Origin: Photorhabdus laumondii subsp. laumondii
GTDB lineage: Bacteria; Pseudomonadota; Gammaproteobacteria; Enterobacterales; Enterobacteriaceae
Direction of reading: 5' to 3'
Assembly: GCF_003343245.1 (NCBI RefSeq)
Contig: NZ_CP024901.1
Coordinates: 4,030,001 to 4,094,000, forward strand
DNA length: 64,000 nt
The first letter of the stretch is position 1. Each line of letters begins with the position of its first letter. This document shows positions 27,223 to 33,870 of this stretch, one piece after another. A program made the translations under genes and the position numbers. A model generated the notes under the pieces. It did no database searches. It was not told the origin of the DNA and was given only the letters and a program-made list of their open reading frames with translations.

Positions 27223-27548
27223 TATTCACTCCAGTACTTTTCAGGACGAGCAATACCAAGGCTGCATTCGACCGTATATTCAACAACATCAACACCAATA
27301 CGAGTTAAGTCAGCAAACCAACTACCCGATGGCTGTTTATTGAGGTCAATTAATTTACGGTCTGCCAGATAATCCAATTCCTTCCGTAATTCCAATGCAG
27401 TGACGTCAGGATAAATCGCGCGAGATATATCCAATAACAAAGTTTCACTGGCGGTATATGGGCGGGTTTTATTCAGTGCGACCAACAGACTCCAGCGCAA
27501 TGATTCACGACGAACACGAGCAACATCAATCATTTTTACCTCCGGCAA
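27222..27548 (-). CDS. Mu gp26-like protein (VpaChn25_0724 family)
   Basis: A 108-residue protein with RWSLLVALNKTRPYTASETLLLDISRAIYPDVTALELRKELDYLADR, a winged-helix-like sequence of this phage family. It starts the packaging cluster and overlaps the DUF2730 gene by 23 bp. Function unknown, perhaps DNA packaging. Confidence 0.85.
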   Translation of the reverse strand: MPEVKMIDVARVRRESLRWSLLVALNKTRPYTASETLLLDISRAIYPDVTALELRKELDYLADRKLIDLNKQPSGSWFADLTRIGVDVVEYTVECSLGIARPEKYWSE

Positions 27549-27858
27549 TTCGGTGCTGCTGCACCATCTCTAATTTGCTGTAAAGCGCATCCAGCTTGGC
27601 TTCAATTACTGTTTGACCACGAATATAATCTTCACGGCGCACGTAATTCAGCGGCAAGTCAGCCTTAAACTGCATAAACTCACGTTCGAGCTGAGACCAA
27701 TTGTCTACGGAATTTTTAAGCGCTTGCTCTAACGAGGCGTGTCTTTCCTCCTGTCGCTCTTCGGCTTTGCTGAATAACCACTTTGCGATACCAAAAACGA
27801 AACCAAGGAAAGAGAGCAGAAAACCTACGGCAGCCCAAAATTCAATCTGTAGTGTCAT
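27526..27858 (-). CDS. DUF2730 protein (Mu gp25-like)
   Basis: A 110-residue protein from ATG 27858: one N-terminal transmembrane segment (AAVGFLLSFLGFVFGIAKWLF) followed by a coiled coil. Matches DUF2730, found between lysis and terminase genes of Mu-like phages. Confidence 0.85.
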   Translation of the reverse strand: MTLQIEFWAAVGFLLSFLGFVFGIAKWLFSKAEERQEERHASLEQALKNSVDNWSQLEREFMQFKADLPLNYVRREDYIRGQTVIEAKLDALYSKLEMVQQHRIAGGKND

Positions 27859-28478
27859 TGTTGTAATCCTTCGATGTAATCCAGCAGGCCATTGACCTGC
27901 GCTTTCAATGCAAGACACTGTTCTCCGTTATCGATGATATTGGCAAGGATATCTCGTTGTGTGATACCGGATGGCCGTAGTTGGGCATCAGAGCTTTCAT
28001 TTCCACGGAACGTTTCATCAGCGCCGGAGGTAACGGAGACAGAGCGAGTTTGTTCACTGGACAGGCCGAGGGCGGCGTTGTATTGCTGCATGAAGCCACG
28101 AGTAAACACACAATTAACAGGATGAAACTGTTGTTTTTCATCCATCCAACTCTGGGTAACATGGTCAATTTTCCTCTTCAGTTGTTGGTTCTGAGTGCGG
28201 AGTTGTTCAATATCGTTGAGATAATTGGCTTCTGCCTGATGCGCTGAGTTGACCTGCATTTGGTAACGTTGCTGCAAGGCATTGAGTGCCGCCAGTTCCC
28301 GCTCTGTCCGTTGCTTTTCCAGCTGAAGAAATTCGGCTTTCTGCTGTGCTAATGCAGTGTTTCCTGTCTCCGTTGCTTTCTGAAAGCCTATGGTATGGCC
28401 TCTCCAGTGGGCCAAAGCGAACATGCCAATTAGCGACAAAATCAATACAACAGGTTTAGCCCATAATTTAATTGGCAC
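27855..28478 (-). CDS. Rz-like i-spanin of the Mu-like prophage
   Basis: A 207-residue protein from GTG 28478, which has GGGGAGG 8 nt upstream; longer in-frame starts overlap the transglycosylase too far. It has an N-terminal membrane segment (KPVVLILSLIGMFALAHW) and a long coiled coil (residues about 40-115), then a globular C terminus with Cys. It overlaps the transglycosylase by 11 bp and contains an embedded Rz1-like gene. Confidence 0.82.
   Translation of the reverse strand: MPIKLWAKPVVLILSLIGMFALAHWRGHTIGFQKATETGNTALAQQKAEFLQLEKQRTERELAALNALQQRYQMQVNSAHQAEANYLNDIEQLRTQNQQLKRKIDHVTQSWMDEKQQFHPVNCVFTRGFMQQYNAALGLSSEQTRSVSVTSGADETFRGNESSDAQLRPSGITQRDILANIIDNGEQCLALKAQVNGLLDYIEGLQQ
27905..28141 (-). 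CDS. Rz1-like o-spanin of the Mu-like prophage
   Basis: A 78-residue frame inside the spanin gene. MKNNSFILLIVCLLVASC has a lysine-containing N terminus and a lipobox (LVAS before Cys), and a Pro-rich stretch follows. It would be the outer-membrane partner of the overlapping i-spanin. Confidence 0.8.
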   Translation of the reverse strand: MKNNSFILLIVCLLVASCSNTTPPSACPVNKLALSPLPPALMKRSVEMKALMPNYGHPVSHNEISLPISSITENSVLH

Positions 28479-29085
28479 AGCTGGTACCTCCCCAAGCCAA
28501 ATAACGAGGCGCGAGTTCCAGTAATATGCGTTTGGAATAATGTCGATTTTCTTTCCATGCTGACGCTCTACGCCCAGCATTCTGAGATTCAACATGACCG
28601 AACCAGACCCACGGATTGAGACCAACTGCCTCGGTTTTCTTCTTATCCCGTAGTAACCATCCTAAGCCCCCATTATAGGAAGACAGCGCCATCGCCATTC
28701 TTTGGCACTTATCGGCAGCTTTAATGCGTTGCCATAGCCAATAGTCATAGTGAACCATTGCCCGTATAGACCAGATTGGGTTGAAGGGATCTTTATTGGA
28801 TAATTCAGGAATGCGTTGACTAATCCAATCCGCTGTTGCGGGCATAAACTGGGCCATACCCTGAGCACCAACAGGAGAAATAGCTCGTGATTTCCAGTCA
28901 CTCTCCTGATGCAACTGAGCGGCAAAATCAGCTACAGGCGCATTCAATCCCCAGATCACACGAGAAGCACGTATTAAGTCATTGCGGTATTGCCGCGAAC
29001 GGTGTGGCAGTTCGTCAGCCAATGCTAGGCTGACCATACCACTACACCACAACAAAACAATTCCGATAATCTGCCGCCAATTCAT
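28468..29085 (-). CDS. Lytic transglycosylase (SLT-type endolysin)
   Basis: A 205-residue protein with a signal peptide (WRQIIGIVLLWCSGMVSLALA) and an SLT domain: QLHQESDWKSRAISPVGAQGMAQFMPAT holds the catalytic Glu of the ES motif and GAQGMAQFMP, and the LSSYNGG motif lies further on. It cleaves peptidoglycan as in BcepMu. The start is ATG 29085 or GTG 29091, the latter coupled to the holin stop. Confidence 0.9.
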   Translation of the reverse strand: MNWRQIIGIVLLWCSGMVSLALADELPHRSRQYRNDLIRASRVIWGLNAPVADFAAQLHQESDWKSRAISPVGAQGMAQFMPATADWISQRIPELSNKDPFNPIWSIRAMVHYDYWLWQRIKAADKCQRMAMALSSYNGGLGWLLRDKKKTEAVGLNPWVWFGHVESQNAGRRASAWKENRHYSKRILLELAPRYLAWGGTSCAN

Positions 29086-29087
29086 AA

Positions 29088-29438
29088 TCACAACCCTGTA
29101 GCTACGCTCAGACAGGTAGCGGCAACAATCAGTGCACGGCGTATCAGAACGGCAGCAAATACCATATGGTAGCCAGTCTGAACGGGATATTTTCCTTCTT
29201 TCATGAGTATTTCATCATATTTCAGATACTGACCGGGCCTTGCTTTCGGGAATAAACTGCGGTCAAGCCAGTACCCCAAGACAACAGCCAGAGCAATAAG
29301 CGACAATTTGTAAATCACAACAGGGACTTGTTGAGGGGAAACTAAACCGATAGTGATCAGCAATAGAACAGCTGTTAACAACCAGCCACCGAGGCGTAAT
29401 TTTTTGATAAGTGATACAAACGATTTGAAAGTTTTCAC
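29088..29438 (-). CDS. Putative holin of the Mu-like prophage
   Basis: A 116-residue membrane protein with two N-terminal hydrophobic segments (GWLLTAVLLLITIGLVS, VVIYKLSLIALAVVLGYWL) and a third near the C terminus (MVFAAVLIRRALIVAATCLSVA). Between them is DRSLFPKARPGQY. It resembles the putative holins of BcepMu-like phages and is first in the lysis-packaging operon. Confidence 0.75.
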   Translation of the reverse strand: MKTFKSFVSLIKKLRLGGWLLTAVLLLITIGLVSPQQVPVVIYKLSLIALAVVLGYWLDRSLFPKARPGQYLKYDEILMKEGKYPVQTGYHMVFAAVLIRRALIVAATCLSVATGL

Positions 29439-29688
29439 TGAACTGTCTCCGTAGTCGTTGATGGAAACAGTTTTGCAAATTTATCGGGAAAAGGATTTTA
29501 AAGGGCGTTAAGAGCGCATCAGAAAAGTAAAAGACAGGATAAGAGCGACCTGCCTAACACTCGAATACTGGGTAGGCTATCAACTCACAGGTATGTACTG
29601 TGAGTCAACCGAGGCTCTTTCCGCTATTGATTATTGATGACCGGGAAAGCCTAACTCATTTTCAGCTAATGGAAAAGGCTTACGGATA
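29439..29688. promoter_or_regulatory. Divergent intergenic region; expected late promoter with a perfect inverted repeat
   Basis: The 250 bp lie between the first late gene (minus) and the methylase (plus). A perfect 8-bp inverted repeat (ACTCACAG/CTGTGAGT, 29583-29605) and a weaker one at about 29550-29576 are present. The position is where a Mor/C-type activator should act. No consensus promoter is asserted. Confidence 0.45.
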
Positions 29689-30459
29689 ATGAAAGAACAA
29701 TCTTTACCTATCGTTCCGTGGATCGGTGGTAAACGCCGATTAGCAAAACATATTTTACCGTTATTTCCTGAGCATACCTGTTATGTCGAACCGTTCTGTG
29801 GTGCTGCCGCGCTGTATTTCCTAAAAGTACCGAGCAAATGTGAAGTGATTAATGATCTTAATGGTGAGTTGGTGAATCTTTATCGCGTAATAAAACATCA
29901 CTTGGAAGAGTTTGTCCGGCAATTTAAATGGGCATTGGTCAGCCGCCAAATATATAAATGGTTGCAGATTACCCCCGAAGAAACGCTAACCGATATTCAG
30001 AGAGCAGCACGTTTCTACTATCTCCAAAAGCAGGCGTTTAGCGGTAAGGTTGCTGAACATACTTTCGGTACTTCCACCACCAGCCCACCGCGATTTAATT
30101 TACTCAGAATAGAAGAAGAGCTATCAATGGCTCACCTACGACTAGCAAGAACGATCATTGAAAATATGAACTGGACACAATGCGTCCAACGGTACGACAG
30201 GCCACATACGCTGTTTTACTGTGATCCGCCGTATTGGGGTACCGAAGGATATGGCATAGATTTCGGACTTGAGAACTATGATCTATTAGCAGAACTAGCA
30301 CATACCATCCGAGGGGAAATGGTAATTTCGGTGAACGATATTCCAGAAATGCGTAAGGCATTCAAAGGATTGAAAATGCAAGTAGTCAATATCGGTTACA
30401 ACTTGAAAGTTACGGGGAAAGCTAAACAGAGTAAAGAGCTGATTATTTGTAATTTCTAA
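29689..30459 (+). CDS. D12-class DNA adenine methylase
   Basis: A 256-residue Dam-like enzyme: PWIGGKRRLAKHILPLFPEH with the SAM site YVEPFCGAAALYF, and the catalytic LFYCDPPYWGTEGYG. It methylates adenine N6; the recognition site cannot be read from sequence. It stands alone on the plus strand between late and lysogeny genes and ends at a strong terminator. It may protect phage DNA from restriction or modulate transposition or expression. Confidence 0.92.
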   Translation: MKEQSLPIVPWIGGKRRLAKHILPLFPEHTCYVEPFCGAAALYFLKVPSKCEVINDLNGELVNLYRVIKHHLEEFVRQFKWALVSRQIYKWLQITPEETLTDIQRAARFYYLQKQAFSGKVAEHTFGTSTTSPPRFNLLRIEEELSMAHLRLARTIIENMNWTQCVQRYDRPHTLFYCDPPYWGTEGYGIDFGLENYDLLAELAHTIRGEMVISVNDIPEMRKAFKGLKMQVVNIGYNLKVTGKAKQSKELIICNF

Positions 30460-30467
30460 TAACCGAG

Positions 30468-30502
30468 AATGGCAAGGCAATATATTTGCTTTGCCATTTT
30501 TT
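30468..30502. terminator. Bidirectional terminator between methylase and lysogeny operon
   Basis: AATGGCAA(G)GCAA pairs with TTGC(T)TTGCCATT and is followed by a six-T tract on the plus strand. It lies between convergent genes and can serve both. Confidence 0.85.
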
Positions 30503-30506
30503 ACCT

Positions 30507-30944
30507 TTAACCTAAGCCAATAGAACGGGATACAAACTGTAAACCTATTCCGAGAGTTTGGCTAATTAAAGACCTTAATGCTTCTTTACTTTCAGTCTTC
30601 AGTGTTTCCTTAATACGATCACCTAATGGGGTTTCTAAGCTGTCAGGGATTACTTTAAGAACTTCTAAACCTTCAGCCGTTAATACGGCTCTATGACAAC
30701 CTTCAGAGCTCATAGTCCCTGCCAAATAACCATTCGTTATGAGCCAATCCACTGTATCCAGAAAAAATCTATGATCTTCTACTGTAGTACAAAGTTCGTC
30801 AGAGTATGTTCCATCAGAATATTGAAGGGGTTCACCGATTACCTCTATAGATAAAAGATCTATCTTTAAAGGAAATGACTCATATAGTTTCCCAAATATA
30901 ATACCTACAATTTCATTAAACTTTTCTATGTTTGTAGTAGACAT
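30507..30944 (-). CDS. Unknown protein, last gene of repressor operon
   Basis: A 145-residue soluble protein from ATG 30944 (AGGAT upstream). The middle has FFLDTVDWLITNGYLAG and AVLTAEGLEVLKVIPDSL, the shape of a winged-helix protein of YjcQ-like type. The C terminus (ALRSLISQTLGIGLQFVSRSIG) is amphipathic and could touch the membrane. It lies downstream of the repressor, a membrane zinc-ribbon protein and a lipoprotein, so it is probably expressed in the lysogen. Function unknown. Confidence 0.75.
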   Translation of the reverse strand: MSTTNIEKFNEIVGIIFGKLYESFPLKIDLLSIEVIGEPLQYSDGTYSDELCTTVEDHRFFLDTVDWLITNGYLAGTMSSEGCHRAVLTAEGLEVLKVIPDSLETPLGDRIKETLKTESKEALRSLISQTLGIGLQFVSRSIGLG

Positions 30945-30961
30945 AAATATCCTATTTGTTT

Positions 30962-31390
30962 CTAAAGTTTCAATTTCAATGTTCCACCAGGTACATTCTG
31001 TTGATCTAAACAAACAGATTGGCAAGCTGATTTAGATATGGATAAAACTGTTTCGTTATCCTCTATATCAAGAAAACAATTATTTCCATGAGCCATATAA
31101 TCATTAGACAGTTTGGCATTTTCATCAATATGAAATTTGATAGTTGTGCGTGAAGGATAACTGTTTTCGTAAACTGTGATGTCAGTAAATTGATCAGAGT
31201 ATTTATCCAATCCTGGGCACATTTCCCTAATAGTTGGCAATAATTTTTGGACTAACGGATTATCTGTTTTGACTATAAATTTCAATGTAGAAATAGTAGA
31301 TGTATCTGTTATTTCCTGTGTATTCATTTCACCACAACCAAATATCAGAAATACGAAAATTATCGTAACTGAACCGTGTAACGTCAACAT
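30962..31390 (-). CDS. Unknown lipoprotein in repressor operon
   Basis: A 142-residue protein from ATG 31390: a signal peptide with lipobox (FLIFG before Cys) and a mature domain with four further Cys residues that could form disulfides. No family recognised. A phage lipoprotein expressed with the repressor is the typical profile of a superinfection-exclusion or receptor-masking protein. This role is inference. Confidence 0.75.
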   Translation of the reverse strand: MLTLHGSVTIIFVFLIFGCGEMNTQEITDTSTISTLKFIVKTDNPLVQKLLPTIREMCPGLDKYSDQFTDITVYENSYPSRTTIKFHIDENAKLSNDYMAHGNNCFLDIEDNETVLSISKSACQSVCLDQQNVPGGTLKLKL

Positions 31391-31427
31391 AGATGTTATC
31401 CCCAAAGTGAAATGATAAATAATAAAT

Positions 31428-31772
31428 CTACAATTGATGTTTCCGTAATATAGATACTATAACGAAAAAACACCCCCCCATCCCCAGTGCAGCTCCTGCC
31501 TGCCATTCTTCTGGACCAAACTTAAAAAGTAAAAGAAATATAGCTCCTATACAAAAAACAGCAACAATCAATATCAACGCAAATCGTAGATCTATTTCCT
31601 GATTTCTACGTTGTTGTTCCGCATCTTCAAACTCAGCTTCACAATGTCGGCAATATTGTCGACCTGGTGTCAAATATCGCTGTTCACAATATGGGCATGG
31701 CTCTGGGCCATTATAATTATACTCATGATAATCATTAGCCGCGACCCGATTGTTATCCCCGTTAATTTTCAA
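31428..31772 (-). CDS. Zinc-ribbon membrane protein with N-terminal GDNN motif, TTG start
   Basis: The TTG at 31772 is chosen because GGAGG lies 6 nt upstream; the 31790 ATG has no such site. The 114-residue product starts with KINGDNNRVAANDYHEY, then a CPYC...CRHC zinc ribbon, a charged linker and two transmembrane segments. The first motif resembles the last residues of the repressor encoded just upstream (ITGNGNRIAGRDY). Unknown function; the layout suggests a membrane sensor or exclusion protein. Confidence 0.78.
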   Translation of the reverse strand: MKINGDNNRVAANDYHEYNYNGPEPCPYCEQRYLTPGRQYCRHCEAEFEDAEQQRRNQEIDLRFALILIVAVFCIGAIFLLLFKFGPEEWQAGAALGMGGCFFVIVSILRKHQL

Positions 31773-31807
31773 ATGAGACCTCCATTGCAACTACATTTTT
31801 ACCACAA

Positions 31808-32206
31808 CTACTTTTTATGCTCGTTATAGTCCCTACCTGCAATTCGGTTTCCATTACCTGTTATTTTTTGCTTTGTTGAACTAACGTTCGAGAGTCCTGA
31901 CTGTAAGGCCGCTACTGCAGCAACCTTAAGAGCTAATGGTGCTTGTCTATAGTATTGAACCAACTCAGATTCATCTGGAGATAATACAACATTGGAGGAG
32001 GATGTACCTGTAAGAATAAACTGAACATTCGCTCCAGCCAATGCAAATGCAACCCATACATCACCACCAGGAACGGCTACACCACGTTCGTATTTGCTCC
32101 ACATCTCACGTGATACACCACACATTTGAGCCGCCTCATCTTGTTTTAAAGACAGGCGTTTTCTTTCTTTTTTTAGACGAGCCGCACAAAGAGAATCAAA
32201 GTTCAC
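31808..32206 (-). CDS. XRE-family lysogeny repressor of the Mu-like prophage
   Basis: A 132-residue protein with GTG start at 32206. The N-terminal HTH is clear (RLSLKQDEAAQMCGVSREMWSKYERGVAVPGG). The C terminus ends with the KITGNGNRIAGRDYNEHKK motif. There is no LexA-like peptidase domain, so induction would not be by RecA-stimulated self-cleavage. It is divergent from the early genes; a 21-bp direct repeat overlaps its start. Confidence 0.88.
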   Translation of the reverse strand: MNFDSLCAARLKKERKRLSLKQDEAAQMCGVSREMWSKYERGVAVPGGDVWVAFALAGANVQFILTGTSSSNVVLSPDESELVQYYRQAPLALKVAAVAALQSGLSNVSSTKQKITGNGNRIAGRDYNEHKK

Positions 32207-32241
32207 AAATCCACCATTGACAAAGAGAATAAAAGTTCACA
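32187..32241. promoter_or_regulatory. 21-bp direct repeats overlapping the repressor start
   Basis: CAAAGAGAAT(C/A)AAAGTTCACA occurs at 32187-32207 and 32221-32241, 20 of 21 identical, with a 34-bp period (about three helical turns). The first copy contains the GTG start of the repressor. The array probably forms the operator that switches between repressor and early promoter, or it is a local duplication. Confidence 0.6.
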
Positions 32242-32291
32242 TAATTTGGCATATATCAAAACACTATCATTGCACGACTGGAGATAAAACA

Positions 32292-32477
32292 ATGACACCG
32301 GAGAAAATCAAACAGCGCTTTCAGCAAGACGGTATCACAGTTACTCAATGGGCAAACGAGAACGGTTATTCGCGCGAGGCTGTATACCGCGTTCTTAATG
32401 GGCAATCCAAAGCTAATTACGGAAAAGCCCATGAGATAGCCGTAAAACTTGGCCTAAAAACTCCAAATATAGGCTAA
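32292..32477 (+). CDS. Small HTH regulator, first early gene (Ner/Cro position)
   Basis: A 61-residue protein from ATG 32292 (GGAG upstream). ITVTQWANENGYSREAVYRVLNGQSKANYGKAHEIAVKLG is a compact HTH similar to BcepMu early regulators. It should repress the lysogenic promoter when the early operon is on. Confidence 0.85.
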   Translation: MTPEKIKQRFQQDGITVTQWANENGYSREAVYRVLNGQSKANYGKAHEIAVKLGLKTPNIG

Positions 32478-32532
32478 CTATTTTATCACTCTATGTAACA
32501 GATTATCACATATTGAAAAGGGAGAATGTGAC

Positions 32533-32841
32533 ATGCGCAAAATTAACGTTTCCAGTTCTGGTACGCGCATATTACGAGTTCTTAAGGCTCTACGTGGTCA
32601 TTCCTTGTCTGGGATGAGTAATGGTGAATTAGCGGAATTACTGGAGGAATCTCCTACAAATATTAATCGTGCACTAAATACATTAATAGAAGAAGGGCTG
32701 GCGCAAAAACTGGGTAGCGGCAGATATGCACCCGGTATGCAATTACTGCAAATAGCACAATCGTTCTCTAATGAAATGGCTAACACCCAAGCCAAAATTA
32801 CAGAAATGAATCAGCGCGTTTTGGCTGGTAGCAGAAATTAA
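32533..32841 (+). CDS. IclR-type HTH protein
   Basis: A 102-residue protein with the winged HTH of IclR regulators (GTRILRVLKALRGHSLSGMSNGELAELL, then NINRALNTLIEEGLAQKLGSGRYAPG) but no effector domain. A short helical tail follows. Such proteins occur in BcepMu-like early operons; role presumably regulation of transposition or early genes. Confidence 0.85.
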   Translation: MRKINVSSSGTRILRVLKALRGHSLSGMSNGELAELLEESPTNINRALNTLIEEGLAQKLGSGRYAPGMQLLQIAQSFSNEMANTQAKITEMNQRVLAGSRN

Positions 32842-32860
32842 TTAACAAGAGATTCATACA

Positions 32861-33817
32861 ATGGCACGCTCAAAAAATACAACATCAGTAAAACTGGCCG
32901 AAGATGTTCAACTTGCCGACGATCTACAGGTCAATCTCAACGCTATGACAACACACCGCCTGCAAATCATGGAACAGTTTGGTGATGGTTTGCCGTATGA
33001 ACGTGATCGCATCGTCCATGAAACCCGTTTCTACATGGCTCAGAGTGCTGAAGCGATGTTAGAAGCTGGGAAGCGTCTCATTATTCTTAAAGAGAATGAA
33101 CCTCATGGCGAGTTTGTTAACATCGTTAAGGATCAACTCGGTCTGGAACCCCGTATTGCCCAAAAAATGGCACAAGCTGCACTCAAATTTCTTTCACCTG
33201 GATTAGAAACAAAAGCGAAAACGTTTTCGCTTTTGGGACGTTCCAAACTGTATGAGTTGATGCTTGAAGATGATGATGAACTGTCAGAATTGGCTGAAGG
33301 TGGCACTGTAGCTGGTCTGACATTAGATGATATTGATCGCATGTCTGTCCGCGAACTACGTAAGACCCTGCGTGATACACGCGCTGATCTGGAAATCTCA
33401 CGCCAGACGGTGCAGGAAAAAAAGGAACTTGTTAGTAATTTGATTGAGGAGAAATCTGCAATCCAGCACAAACTTCAGCGCCGAATTAATCATGAAAAAC
33501 CTGAAGAGGAAGGTGCAGCTTTGACACAAGAGGTTAATTCATTGTCTTTTGCTATTGATGCCGCTATCACCAATCTTTTCAATGGATTTGAAACACTTAA
33601 TGACCATACCACACGCACCGATATTAGTCATGTTGGGTTTATGGCAGGCGTACTCGATGACCTTGAAGTCAAAATTCGTAACCTACGTAATCACTTTAAT
33701 CTGCCTGAGTACAGAGAACACAGCATTGTTCCTGATTGGGCTAAAGAAAGTGCGGAAGCAGAAGAGGAAAAATTCGAACGACCAGAATGGATGGATAAGG
33801 AAGAGGCACATGAATAA
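32861..33817 (+). CDS. DUF3102-like early protein
   Basis: A 318-residue protein. YMAQSAEAMLEAGKRLIILKENEPHGEFVNIVKDQLGLEPRIAQKMAQAA is the DUF3102 core, found in phages and plasmids. A coiled coil follows (residues about 175-225) and the C terminus is acidic. It lies directly before the transposase and may take part in DNA binding or transposition control. Inference. Confidence 0.82.
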   Translation: MARSKNTTSVKLAEDVQLADDLQVNLNAMTTHRLQIMEQFGDGLPYERDRIVHETRFYMAQSAEAMLEAGKRLIILKENEPHGEFVNIVKDQLGLEPRIAQKMAQAALKFLSPGLETKAKTFSLLGRSKLYELMLEDDDELSELAEGGTVAGLTLDDIDRMSVRELRKTLRDTRADLEISRQTVQEKKELVSNLIEEKSAIQHKLQRRINHEKPEEEGAALTQEVNSLSFAIDAAITNLFNGFETLNDHTTRTDISHVGFMAGVLDDLEVKIRNLRNHFNLPEYREHSIVPDWAKESAEAEEEKFERPEWMDKEEAHE

Positions 33818-33860
33818 ATCTGAGTTGAAAAAAATGCTTGAAAAGAAACTGAAGAAATAA
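33810..33860 (+). CDS. Possible 16-residue basic peptide
   Basis: ATG at 33810 overlaps the end of the DUF3102 gene and reads MNKSELKKMLEKKLKK before a stop 10 nt ahead of the transposase start. AGGAAGAGG lies upstream. It may be a coupling peptide for transposase translation rather than a functional protein. Confidence 0.3.
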   Translation: MNKSELKKMLEKKLKK

Positions 33861-33870
33861 GGGCAATAAC

